From Nostoc sp. 106C (GTDB lineage Bacteria; Cyanobacteriota; Cyanobacteriia; Cyanobacteriales; Nostocaceae): 64,000 nt of DNA. A program made the translations under genes and the position numbers. Below are positions 1 to 8,355 of the stretch, in pieces. Positions within the stretch are counted from its first letter, which is position 1. The number at the start of each line of letters is the position of its first letter. The DNA is taken from the NCBI RefSeq assembly GCF_002154725.1, contig NZ_MTAW01000201.1, positions 1 through 64,000 on the forward strand. The letters run 5' to 3'. The notes beneath the pieces are model-generated. The model did not search any database and was not told the origin of the DNA. It saw nothing but the letters and a program-made list of their open reading frames with translations.

Positions 1-90
1 GTTGGGATTTTATTCTTGACGCTTTATTTGTATCAGGCTTTTCGTGAATTGGTATTAGCGCTCTTCCGTCACTTTGGGGAGAGAAAATAA
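1..90 (+). CDS. 3' end of a membrane-protein gene (partial)
   Basis: Frame 1 is open from the first base to a TAA at 88-90 and encodes 29 residues. The start lies outside the window. The peptide is hydrophobic at first (VGILFLTLYLYQ) and ends in a basic stretch (RHFGERK), which looks like a last transmembrane helix followed by a cytoplasmic tail. No family can be named from so short a piece. The dispersed repeat at 93-216 begins two bases after the stop, so it sits exactly at the gene's 3' end. Confidence 0.55.
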   Translation, partial: VGILFLTLYLYQAFRELVLALFRHFGERK

Positions 91-92
91 AT

Positions 93-216
93 GTAGGTTG
101 GGGAGCCACTCACGTGGGCGGGTTTCCCGACTTGAGTGAAGTGGCGTTTGAACGCAGTGAAACCCAACTAGATCAAGGTTTAAGGATGTTGGGTTTCGTT
201 CCTCAACCCAACCTAC
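93..216. repeat. Dispersed repeat with GTAGGTTGGG ends, copy 1
   Basis: This 124-bp stretch begins GTAGGTTGGGG and ends CCCAACCTAC, so its ends are inverted repeats. A second copy in opposite orientation lies at 63573-63697 and shares the same internal blocks: the CACGTGGGCGGGTTTCCCG segment, a GTGAAGTGGCGTTTGAA segment and a GTTGGGTTTCGTTCCTCAACC segment. It has no ORF. Such elements are common between cyanobacterial genes and may be non-autonomous mobile elements. That reading is inference. Confidence 0.7.
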
Positions 217-476
217 GCCTAAATTTATCAAAGTCCAGCATAATAAGGGTTGTAGATTTTTATCTCACGAGAGTGATTAAAGAGCGTTAGACAATACAAG
301 GTTGGGTTTCACTTCGTTCAACCCAATGAATACTGAAAAATGATTGGATTAGCCTGTGGCAAGCCCTTCGGGCGACGCTCGTTCCTCAAACGCCACTGGA
401 CTCAAGCCGAGAAACCCGTCATAGGCAATGTCTCCCGCTTGTGGGCAGTCTTGTAACCAGCACTCAGCACTCTTCA
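217..476. other. Intergenic, with a fragment of the same repeat family
   Basis: No gene is seen here. At 302-327 there is a short inverted repeat (TTGGGTT...AACCCAA) that resembles the end of the repeat at 93-216. The stretch around 370-420 again has repeat-like words such as GTTCCTCAAACGCCACT. This looks like decayed repeat material downstream of the PadR gene, which is transcribed towards it. Confidence 0.4.
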
Positions 477-779
477 TTACTCCTCAAATAATTCGCCAAA
501 TAATTCCCGCACCTTTTGTTTGGCATCCTCTAACATCATTTTTCCCAAGTCGGTAGCTCGGTAGAGTCGTCGGCTTTGTCGCCCCGAGCGCTCTTCAACA
601 GAGTAGAGATATCCTTTGCGCTCCATATCATGCAGCATTGGGTAGAGTGTTCCAGCACTGAGTTTGTAGCCGTGACGTGCCAGTTCTTCAATAATGCCTA
701 GTCCAAAAATTGGCTCCTGAACTGCATGATGCAGAATGTGAAGCCGAATTAAACTGGAGTAGAACTCTCGACCATTCAT
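477..779 (-). CDS. PadR family transcriptional regulator
   Basis: The 100-residue protein has the winged-helix signature of PadR regulators: FGLGIIEELARHGY followed by LSAGTLYPMLHDMERKGYL, then an RLYRAT wing strand and a short acidic C-terminal helix for dimerisation. PadR proteins are usually repressors of their own promoter and of a neighbouring efflux or stress gene. The frame can be extended to a TTG at 800, but the ATG at 779 (MNGREF) is preferred because the wHTH begins right after it. The partial membrane-protein gene at 1-90 is on the opposite strand and converges on it, so its target is not obvious. The ligand is unknown. Confidence 0.85.
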   Translation of the reverse strand: MNGREFYSSLIRLHILHHAVQEPIFGLGIIEELARHGYKLSAGTLYPMLHDMERKGYLYSVEERSGRQSRRLYRATDLGKMMLEDAKQKVRELFGELFEE

Positions 780-1005
780 CAGGCAAGGATTTTGCAACAA
801 TAAGTCAAGATTTCATTTTCGCCTATATTTAGCCTAGGTATTATTAATCGCTGTTATAGCTAAGTAATTTTCACTCATAGAACTATGTTTAGTGGAGATC
901 GAATTCAGGAGGGTTGTTTGTCTTTGGCTGCGATCGCTCCCTTCAGATACATAACCTACTTGTACAATTGAGTAGGAAACATCAAAGCTTTTAGGCGCAA
1001 AGCTT

Positions 1006-1860
1006 GTGAACTTTTTTATTGGATGTGCAGTTTGGGCATATAAAGGATGGGTGGGCGAACTCTATCCCCAAGGTACTCGCACAACTGAGTTTCTTTCCCT
1101 TTACAGTCGGCGCTTTACGACTGTTGAGGGTAATACCACTTTCTACGCCATCCCTAATCAAGAAACTGTGACTCGTTGGGCAACAGAAACACCCCCTGGA
1201 TTTGAATTTTGCTTGAAACTGCCGCGAGATATCACCCATCAAGGTTTGCTACAACCCTATATTCCAGCTGCTTTAAAATTTCTGGAGGGGATGCGTCCTT
1301 TAGGTAGGCATCTAGGCCCCATATTTGCCCAATTACCACCAAGTTACGCACCTATATTAATAGAAGATTTGGCTAGCTTTCTAGAGGCTTGGCCGCGTAC
1401 TGTAGCACCCTTAGCCCTAGAAGTTCGCCATCAGGATTGGTTTAAAGAACCCCATGCTAGTAATTTGACAGCGCTGTTAGAGAAGCTAAATGTGGGCAGG
1501 GTACTGTTAGATTCGCGCCCTATCTATACAGGAGATAATGATCCCCAACTACACTCGGAACGACGCAAACCCAAATTACCAGTGCAATTTAGCGTCACAG
1601 CACCTTTTAGCCTGATTCGGTTCATCTCTCATCCCAATTTGGCTGTGAATCAGCCTTTTATGGAAGAGTGGGTAACGCAGATTCAGCAGTGGTTACAGGC
1701 GGGAGTGCGGATTTATTTCTTTGTTCATTGTCCGATGGAAGAGCGATCGCCCAGCACAGCACGTCACTTCCAAAAGTTACTAGAACAGCATGGTGTCGCA
1801 GTTCCGCCTCTACCTTGGAATAACCTCGAGCATCCGCCCAACCAGTTGAGTTTATGGTGA
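1006..1860 (+). CDS. DUF72 (YecE-like) family protein
   Basis: The 284-residue product starts with a GTG codon and reads MNFFIGCAVWAYKGWVGELYP, then RFTTVEGNTTFYAIP. Both are hallmarks of the DUF72/YecE family, a TIM-barrel fold of unknown biochemical role. Length is normal for the family. Later motifs include FEFCLKLPRDITH, LGPIFAQLPPSY, ALEVRHQDWF and YFFVHCPMEE, all in the usual order, so the gene looks intact. It starts 226 bp from the divergent PadR gene, and the two could share a control region. The function is not known for the family, so none is assigned. Confidence 0.85.
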   Translation: MNFFIGCAVWAYKGWVGELYPQGTRTTEFLSLYSRRFTTVEGNTTFYAIPNQETVTRWATETPPGFEFCLKLPRDITHQGLLQPYIPAALKFLEGMRPLGRHLGPIFAQLPPSYAPILIEDLASFLEAWPRTVAPLALEVRHQDWFKEPHASNLTALLEKLNVGRVLLDSRPIYTGDNDPQLHSERRKPKLPVQFSVTAPFSLIRFISHPNLAVNQPFMEEWVTQIQQWLQAGVRIYFFVHCPMEERSPSTARHFQKLLEQHGVAVPPLPWNNLEHPPNQLSLW

Positions 1861-2220
1861 GCATCCTCATTTGTTAGTAATTTCAACTGATTGATGTTGT
1901 CTAAAAAGCCAAAAATCAGTCCATTAAAGATGTATCTGCTGACATTTTGCTGATTACTCTTATTTGTGCATTATATAGATATTTCTCTATCAAGCTTTCT
2001 AATTTCTATTGATGATGGAGACATTATCATGAGATTTCACTCAATCCAATTCAGGATTTATTGACTTTTGCAATATATCTAATACCTAATAATTTCAAAA
2101 AGAGTGATAATTGTAGTTGCATACTTTTCTGATATGCCTCTATTATTTCTATTCTCCTAAAAAAAGGGGGGATAGCCCTCTTTGCAAAAAGATAATGTGG
2201 AGATATAGCTTCCACTACTA
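1861..2220. other. Intergenic region without a recognised gene
   Basis: AT-rich sequence with no supported ORF. A weak 8-bp hairpin with one G-U pair (2163-2170 with 2176-2183, AAAGGGGG/CCCTCTTT) is present. It lacks a following T-run and lies about 300 bp beyond the DUF72 stop, so it is not called a terminator. Confidence 0.4.
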
Positions 2221-2247
2221 ACTAACAGTAATATGTCACCTGTTAGT
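2221..2247 (+). promoter_or_regulatory. Hairpin in the leader of the 2301 gene
   Basis: ACTAACAG (2221-2228) and CTGTTAGT (2240-2247) form a perfect 8-bp inverted repeat with an 11-nt loop. It lies just before a short ATG-led ORF and about 50 bp before the strong ribosome binding site of the gene at 2301. It could be an operator or an mRNA hairpin. Nothing in the sequence decides between them. Confidence 0.35.
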
Positions 2248-2304
2248 ATGGAGAAAATTGAGGCAGAACTCAGGGAGCACTTACACCAAAGGAGGTTGAG
2301 ATGA
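2248..2304 (+). CDS. Possible 18-codon leader ORF coupled to the next gene
   Basis: An ATG at 2248 opens an 18-codon reading frame (MEKIEAELREHLHQRRLR). Its stop TGA overlaps the ATG of the next gene in an ATGA arrangement at 2301-2304. The ribosome binding site of the downstream gene is inside this ORF. The overlap is typical of translational coupling, but so short an ORF can occur by chance and no ribosome binding site precedes it. Treat as a candidate only. Confidence 0.2.
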   Translation: MEKIEAELREHLHQRRLR

Positions 2305-2741
2305 GTCGTCTTCTTTATGAAAGCTCATTGTCATATAAAGGATATCTCATCATTCCATTTGTTTTTGGCAAAGCCGATAATTACGAAATTTATTCATATA
2401 AATTATTGGCAGAAGTTGGGCATAAAAGCCAATTTCACAAAACAGAGAATCCAGCGGGAATTTATGGCAGTAGTATCAGTAATATCATTGATATTGCCAA
2501 AGAACATATCGAGCAGCAGTCCGACTTTGTTAGCTACGGGGATAGTTTTAAATCTCGCTATATTTACCGCCACAACTTAATTATTGTCTGCCAAGAGGAG
2601 GGTAAATATTTTTACGACCATTACCCACCAGACTTATTGAATAATATTGCTGCACCAAAATTATTCAAATCAGAATATGAATGCCTGAGTTGGATTAAAC
2701 AAGGGCTGGATGGGCGATATACACGACAAAGAATTAGATAA
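2301..2741 (+). CDS. Hypothetical protein, 146 aa
   Basis: The start is well fixed: AAAGGAGG (2288-2295) lies five bases before the ATG, one of the strongest Shine-Dalgarno sequences in the window. The product is soluble, rich in Tyr, Ser and Ile, and has no signal peptide or membrane segment. Its middle (ISNIIDIAKEHIEQQ) is probably helical and the C-terminus is basic (GRYTRQRIR). I do not recognise a family. A second ORF in another frame at 2317-2580 is a shadow. The gene stands alone, with hairpins directly after the stop, so it is probably monocistronic. Confidence 0.7.
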   Translation: MSRLLYESSLSYKGYLIIPFVFGKADNYEIYSYKLLAEVGHKSQFHKTENPAGIYGSSISNIIDIAKEHIEQQSDFVSYGDSFKSRYIYRHNLIIVCQEEGKYFYDHYPPDLLNNIAAPKLFKSEYECLSWIKQGLDGRYTRQRIR

Positions 2742-2812
2742 AAAACCATACCCCTTGTAAGCATGGTTTTTGGGCACAGGGCATAGGAAAGATTTTCTTA
2801 TGCCCTGTGCCC
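2741..2812 (+). terminator. Double hairpin after the 2301 gene
   Basis: Two inverted repeats follow the stop directly. AAAAACCAT (2741-2749) pairs with ATGGTTTTT (2763-2771). Then GGGCACAGGGCATA (2772-2785) pairs perfectly with TATGCCCTGTGCCC (2799-2812), 14 bp. The first has a T-run in its 3' arm and could terminate transcription. The second resembles the GGGCAC-type palindromes dispersed elsewhere in this window (30291-30353, 61873-61930) and may be a repeat element. Confidence 0.55.
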
Positions 2813-3227
2813 ATTTTCAAATTAGAAATACAAAAAACCTTGATTTAAGTAAATAACGAAGTTTGTAACAAATAACTGTAATTATTACTACATTATTTGT
2901 AAAAGACTGTTTAGCTAATTAAAAAGCTGAGAAAATTTTTTTCTTTTGTCCAGCAAGCGTTTTAGGTAGTTATTTCTGATTGATTAAAAAATAAGTATTG
3001 TAAAGTTATATTTCCGTTTTTACCCGGATCTCGGCTTTAAAACTATTAGATTCAATAGAAATAGAGGAATCAACAATGGTTTACTTTTTGATGTTTCATA
3101 TTTGACAGCCAACATTTTTGGATGAACATCCTCGATAGTTCGCCAACAAAAAGCTCAGATGTTGAGCTAATTTAAACCTGCGATCGCATAGAAACCCGAT
3201 AATCTCCGCTGGAATTCAAAACTGACC
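2813..3227. other. Intergenic, upstream of the hybrid kinase gene
   Basis: AT-rich, without an ORF or a clear repeat. It should contain the promoter of the kinase operon that starts at 3228. I could not pick out a convincing -35/-10 pair. A GCGATCGC-like word at about 3180 is a HIP1 site. Confidence 0.35.
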
Positions 3228-6200
3228 ATGAGCCAACGATTCTCATCTGAAAACCCCCAGACAAATGTTGGAGCGAAAACTGGTGTGATAGGAAATAACC
3301 AGGCACAAATCGCTCTGTGTGAGAGCGCAGCATATTTGCAAGAAGCAATTGACTATGCTCCTGTGGCGATCGCCATATTCGATCGAGAAATGCGTTATCT
3401 AAGTGTCAGTCGCAAATGGCTAGAAGAATATCACCTGAGCGATGATATTATCGGACGCTCTCACTACGAGATATTTCCTGACATTACACCAGAGTGGAAA
3501 CAAATTCATCAACAGTGTTTAGCAGGAGCGATCACACAACGCGATGAAGATCCCTATCCACGAGCCGATGGATCTATGGAGTGGGTAAGCTGGTCAATCC
3601 GCCCTTGGCATACCCCCAACGATGAAATCGGCGGCATTACGTTGTTGAGCGAAAACATCACTCAACGCAAGCAAGCGGAGTTAGTGTTACAAGAACGTGA
3701 AGAACAATTCCGTTTAACTTTTGAACAAGCAGCCATAGGCATTTGTCATGTGAGTTTAGATGGATGTTGGTTACTGGTTAATCAACGTTTCTGTGACATT
3801 GTAGGGTATGAGCGTGAGGAAATATTAGCACTGACGTTTCAAGATATTACTCATCCCGACGATCTGGACACCGATTTAGAATATGTCCAGCAATTGCTTC
3901 AAGGTATAATTCCTCGGTACTCAATGGAGAAGCGATATATCCATAAGAACGGTTCGATCGTTTGGATTAACCTTGACGTTTCCTTGCTGCGTAAAGTCTC
4001 TGGAGAACCTGTATACTTTATTTCTACACTTCAAGATATTGGCGAGCGCAAACAAGCGCAAATAGCACTTCAGCAAAGTGAAGAACGTTACCGTTCGCTA
4101 ATTGCGGCAACTTCTCAAATTGTCTGGACAGCGGATACTGAAGGGCGATCGCCAGATATGCCGAGTATGAGAGCTTACACCGGACTAACCGAATCAGAGA
4201 TAATTAATTTGGGTTGGTTGAATGCAATTCATCCAGAAGATCGCGAAAAAACGACTCAGGCATGGATGCAGGCTGTGCAGACTACTAGCCTGTATGAGGT
4301 AGAATATCGTATTCGAGGCGCGGATGGAAACTACCGCTATTTTCAAGGTCGGGGTGTTCCCATCCTCAATGAGAATGGCACTATCCGGGAGTGGGTAGGC
4401 ACTTGTACTGATATCCACGATCGCAAACAAGCTGAAGAAGCCTTAAAAGAAAGTAACATTCTCTTACGTTCTATTTTGGAAAGTACACCAGACATCATTG
4501 TCGTCAAAGATCGTGAAGGGCGTTATGTTGCTCTCAACTCTAATACGGCAAACTTTCTTGGAAAAACAATTGAGGACATTCTCGGCAAAGACGATTCTGA
4601 AGTATTTCCGCCTGAAATTGCGCGTGAAATGATGGCAAAAGACCGCCAGATTATCAGCACAGGTATTACTGAGGCTTATGAAGAATATCTCTCCAATGGT
4701 GTCACCAACTGCACCTTTATAACGACAAAGGCTCCTTGGCGTGATGCTGCTGGCAACATTCTTGGCATCGTTGCCACAACAAGAGATATTAGCGATCGCA
4801 AACAAGCAGAACTAGCGCTGCAAAAGAGTGAAGAACGATTCCGTTCGCTAATTGAAGCGACATCTCAAATTGTTTGGAGTACTGATGCTGAAGGTGCATT
4901 TGTTACCGACCAACCACAATGGCGAGCCTTTACAGGACAAACAGTTGAAGAACTCTGGGGTTGGGGTTGGCTAAATACAGTACATCCTGAAGATAAAGCT
5001 GACACTACCGAGGTCTGGTTAGCAGCACTTGCTAACCGCACTGTTTATGAAGCCGATCTACGGATTCAGCGTGATGACGGTGAGTATCGCTACTTCAATG
5101 CGCGTGGTGTACCAATTTTGAATGCAGATAGTACTATTCGAGAGTGGGTAGGAGCTAACACTGATATTACTGAACGCAAGCAAGCAGAAATCGCCCTTGC
5201 CAAAGCCAAAGAAGCAGCAGAAGCAGCGAGTTACGCCAAAAGCGAATTTTTGGCCAACATGAGCCACGAGTTACGGACTCCCCTCAACGGTATCCTGGGA
5301 TATGCCCAAATTCTTCAACGTTCCAAACATTTGCAAGAAGAAGAGCGATCGCGTGTAGATGTGATTTACCAATGCGGTTCTCATTTGCTGACTTTAATCA
5401 ATGACATCCTAGATTTGTCAAAAATAGAGGCGCAGAAAGTGGAACTCATGCCTAGTGATTTCCATCTCCCAGCATTCTTGCAAGGCGTAGCCGAGATGTG
5501 CCGCATCCGCGCCGAACTGAAAAATATTAACTTCCAATATCAATTAGCCTCAGAATTACCTATTGGCATTCGTGCTGATGAAAAACGCTTGCGGCAAGTA
5601 TTGATCAATCTTCTGAGCAACGCCATCAAATTTACCGATGCAGGCAGCGTTACCTTTACAATTAGCTATGCTTGTGAAGAAAAAATTCGCTTTGAAATCC
5701 GCGATACAGGTATTGGTGTCCCCCAAGATAAACTCCAAGCCATTTTTCAACCCTTTGAGCAAGCAGGAGATAGCCGCCGCCAAACCGAGGGCACTGGGTT
5801 GGGATTGGCAATCAGCCAAAGAATTGTGGAATTAATGGACAGCACCATTCACGTTCAAAGTGAGATGGGGGTTGGTAGTATTTTCTGGTTTGATGTCAAC
5901 CTGCCCGAAGCTGATGAATGGGTGAAAACATCGCAAGCTGACGACAAAGGGCAAATTATTGGCATCAAAGACTGGCATCCCAAGGTTCTAGTTGTTGATG
6001 ACAAATGGGCAAATCGCTCAGTCATTGCCAACTTGCTCATTCCCATCGGCTTTGAGATTGCCGAAGCGATAGATGGGCAAGAGGGTTGGGAGAAAGTTTG
6101 GGAATTTCAGCCAGATCTCGTTCTCACAGACTTGTTAATGCCAAAACTTGATGGATTTGCTCTGATTAAGCGCATTCGTGAGTCAGATGCATTTAAAGAT

Positions 6201-6593
6201 ATTGCCATTATTGTTTCTTCTGCAAGTGTGTTTGAAACCGATCAACATCGCAGCTTAGAAGTAGGTGGAAATGATTTTCTTCCCAAACCCGTACAAGCAA
6301 TAGATCTATTCCAGAAATTGCGGAAATATCTTCATCTAGAGTGGGTTTATGAGGAAAAGAAAGTTTTAAGTCTCTCAGAGCCAGAAAATAGTGAGTTAGT
6401 TGCTCCACCTCCAGCAGAAATGGAAACTCTGTACGAGTTAGTGATGAAAGGTAACTTTAAAGGAATTATTAAACAAGCAGCATTGATAGCAGAAATGGAT
6501 GAAAGATACATCCAGTTTGCTCAAAAGCTGCACCAATTGGCAAAGGGTTTTCAAGATCAAGACATTCTCGCACTCATTCAACATTACAAATAA
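3228..6593 (+). CDS. Multi-PAS hybrid sensor histidine kinase
   Basis: The 1121-residue protein has five PAS/PAC units (about residues 35-150, 160-280, 285-405, 410-530 and 535-655), each ending in a D-I-x-x-R-K-Q-A linker. A HisKA domain follows with phospho-acceptor His680 in NMSHELRTPLNG, then a HATPase with N box (LINLLSNAIKF), G1 box (DTGIGVP) and G2 box (GTGLGLAIS). A receiver domain has phospho-Asp968 in LVLTDLLMP. The last 80 residues are helical and may act as an HPt-like or interaction tail. No transmembrane segment is seen, so it is probably a cytoplasmic sensor. PAS3 and PAS5 resemble each other closely (ATSQIVW...WGWGWLN), which suggests internal duplication. It is six bases upstream of the next kinase gene. 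Confidence 0.95.
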   Translation: MSQRFSSENPQTNVGAKTGVIGNNQAQIALCESAAYLQEAIDYAPVAIAIFDREMRYLSVSRKWLEEYHLSDDIIGRSHYEIFPDITPEWKQIHQQCLAGAITQRDEDPYPRADGSMEWVSWSIRPWHTPNDEIGGITLLSENITQRKQAELVLQEREEQFRLTFEQAAIGICHVSLDGCWLLVNQRFCDIVGYEREEILALTFQDITHPDDLDTDLEYVQQLLQGIIPRYSMEKRYIHKNGSIVWINLDVSLLRKVSGEPVYFISTLQDIGERKQAQIALQQSEERYRSLIAATSQIVWTADTEGRSPDMPSMRAYTGLTESEIINLGWLNAIHPEDREKTTQAWMQAVQTTSLYEVEYRIRGADGNYRYFQGRGVPILNENGTIREWVGTCTDIHDRKQAEEALKESNILLRSILESTPDIIVVKDREGRYVALNSNTANFLGKTIEDILGKDDSEVFPPEIAREMMAKDRQIISTGITEAYEEYLSNGVTNCTFITTKAPWRDAAGNILGIVATTRDISDRKQAELALQKSEERFRSLIEATSQIVWSTDAEGAFVTDQPQWRAFTGQTVEELWGWGWLNTVHPEDKADTTEVWLAALANRTVYEADLRIQRDDGEYRYFNARGVPILNADSTIREWVGANTDITERKQAEIALAKAKEAAEAASYAKSEFLANMSHELRTPLNGILGYAQILQRSKHLQEEERSRVDVIYQCGSHLLTLINDILDLSKIEAQKVELMPSDFHLPAFLQGVAEMCRIRAELKNINFQYQLASELPIGIRADEKRLRQVLINLLSNAIKFTDAGSVTFTISYACEEKIRFEIRDTGIGVPQDKLQAIFQPFEQAGDSRRQTEGTGLGLAISQRIVELMDSTIHVQSEMGVGSIFWFDVNLPEADEWVKTSQADDKGQIIGIKDWHPKVLVVDDKWANRSVIANLLIPIGFEIAEAIDGQEGWEKVWEFQPDLVLTDLLMPKLDGFALIKRIRESDAFKDIAIIVSSASVFETDQHRSLEVGGNDFLPKPVQAIDLFQKLRKYLHLEWVYEEKKVLSLSEPENSELVAPPPAEMETLYELVMKGNFKGIIKQAALIAEMDERYIQFAQKLHQLAKGFQDQDILALIQHYK

Positions 6594-6598
6594 AAACT

Positions 6599-7927
6599 AT
6601 GAATCTTGTAACTGAACAATCTGCAACAGTTCTGATTGTTGATGATAATCCTGCTAATTTAGGTGTGTTATCTGATGCCTTAGATCAGGCTGGCTTAGAA
6701 GTGTGGGTAGCGAAATCTGGGAAGGTAGCTCTAGAACGAGTTACATATGCTCTACCCGATTTAATTTTGTTGGATATTATGATGCCAGAGATGGATGGTT
6801 TTGAAACTTGTCGTCAATTAAAAGCTAATCCGGCAACTAAAGATATTCCAGTCATTTTTATGACCGCACTCTCTGATACTGCCAACAAAGTTGAAGGTTT
6901 TGAAGTTGGGGCTGTGGACTACATCACCAAACCTTTCCAGCAAGAAGAAGTTTTATCACGGGTTAAATTACACTTAAAAATCTATGATTTAGCACAGAAA
7001 TTAGAGCAAAAAAATACTCTTTTAGAGGGTAAAGTTGCAGAAGTTAGCCTTGCTTATGATGACTTGCAACAAATGCAAATCAAGCTAATTCAAAGCGAGA
7101 AACTATCTAGCTTAGGACAGATGGTGGCGGGAATTGCTCATGAAATTAACAATCCCGTGAATTTCATTTATGGCAATCTTAGTCATGCCAATGAATATAC
7201 CCAAGAAGTGCTGAATCTCCTGCATCTTTATCAAGAAGAATATCCTAATCCCACTCCTCGCATTCAAAAAGAACTGGAAACGACTGATTTAGATTTTATC
7301 GAGGATGATTTGTTAAAGCTGCTCAACTCAATGAATATCGGCGCAAAACGTATTCGTGAAATTGTACAGTCTATGCGGATTTTCTCTCGCTTAGATGAAG
7401 TCAACATGAAACCAATGAATATCCATGAGGGTATTGATAGCACACTTACCATTTTGAATTATCGCTTAAAAGCAAGACCAGAACATCCTGGTATCGAAGT
7501 AATTAAAGAGTATGGTCAGTTGCCGTTAGTTGAGTGCTGCGCTGGACAAATTAATCAAGTATTTATGAATGTGCTCGCCAATGCCATTGATGCCTTAGAT
7601 GAATACAATCAACAGCGTTCATTTGAGGAAATTCAAAAGCAACCAAGCCGCATTAAGATTCGTACCACCATGATGGGGGATGATTGGATCGGCATTTACA
7701 TTACTGATAATGGTCCAGGAATTTGCGAAGATGTCAAAGCCAAGTTGTTTGATCCGTTCTTTACAACCAAACCTTCGGGAAAAGGAACCGGATTAGGGTT
7801 ATCGATTAGCCACCAGATTGTTACAGAAAAGCATGGCGGTAGTCTCTCTTGTCAATGCATACCTGGAAAGGAAACGGAATTTGTAATTCAAATTCCAATT
7901 CAACAGCGAGTTGCGCAAGTTGCTTAA
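6599..7927 (+). CDS. Receiver domain-histidine kinase
   Basis: The 442-residue protein starts with a receiver domain (about 8-125; phospho-Asp59 in LILLDIMMPEMDG, conserved Lys in DYITKPF). A coiled-coil linker (LEQKNTLLEGKVAEV) is followed by a dimerisation/phospho-acceptor helix with His181 in GIAHEINNP. A HATPase domain has DNGPGI and GKGTGLGLSI. This order (REC-HK) is common in cyanobacterial phosphorelays. With the start only six bases after the upstream hybrid kinase stop, the two are almost certainly one operon, and this protein is the likely next step in the relay. The final output is not in the window. Confidence 0.93.
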   Translation: MNLVTEQSATVLIVDDNPANLGVLSDALDQAGLEVWVAKSGKVALERVTYALPDLILLDIMMPEMDGFETCRQLKANPATKDIPVIFMTALSDTANKVEGFEVGAVDYITKPFQQEEVLSRVKLHLKIYDLAQKLEQKNTLLEGKVAEVSLAYDDLQQMQIKLIQSEKLSSLGQMVAGIAHEINNPVNFIYGNLSHANEYTQEVLNLLHLYQEEYPNPTPRIQKELETTDLDFIEDDLLKLLNSMNIGAKRIREIVQSMRIFSRLDEVNMKPMNIHEGIDSTLTILNYRLKARPEHPGIEVIKEYGQLPLVECCAGQINQVFMNVLANAIDALDEYNQQRSFEEIQKQPSRIKIRTTMMGDDWIGIYITDNGPGICEDVKAKLFDPFFTTKPSGKGTGLGLSISHQIVTEKHGGSLSCQCIPGKETEFVIQIPIQQRVAQVA

Positions 7928-7940
7928 ACAGCCAGTTTTC

Positions 7941-8097
7941 ATATCATGTCCGGTTAAACACTTGTAATTGCGTACTCCTTCGGAGAACCCGAATGGTAGG
8001 TACGGAGTAAAGCAATCTCCAAAACCTCGCGATTGCTACGTTCCACTGTGTTGCACTCGCTGCGGACATATCACAAGTAATTTGCCGGACATGATAT
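7941..8097. repeat. MITE-like element with ATATCATGTCCGG ends
   Basis: ATATCATGTCCGG at 7941-7953 is matched exactly in inverted orientation at 8085-8097, and similarity continues inwards for about 12 more bases (CACTTGTAATT against AAGTAATTTG on the other strand). The 157-bp unit carries only a 60-codon ORF without features. This is the form of a non-autonomous mobile element. The rest of the intergenic region to 8355 shows only a short GCGGT...ACCGC inverted repeat near 8195. Confidence 0.65.
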
Positions 8098-8355
8098 CAT
8101 TGGTCATCCTAGCCTCCAGCTTTCAAGAACTTGCCGCAACAGCTCACTGAACCAGTGTGCCATTCGTATAGATCCTCTAAATACTACCTAACATTGCGGT
8201 TGACTCACCGCAGACAACCTTGCTTGCATCGATTTGGTGCAACTAGGTTGTTATCCTGCGGCGATCACTTGATTGAAACTATTGCATAGATTCAAGAACC
8301 AGTCTTTTCGATAGGATATGGAATGCTGGCAAATACTTAACTTCAGGCGTGAAAC

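Noticed and set aside
7968-8150. 60-codon ORF after the second kinase
   Set aside because: It lies almost wholly inside the MITE-like repeat at 7941-8097 and has no coding features.
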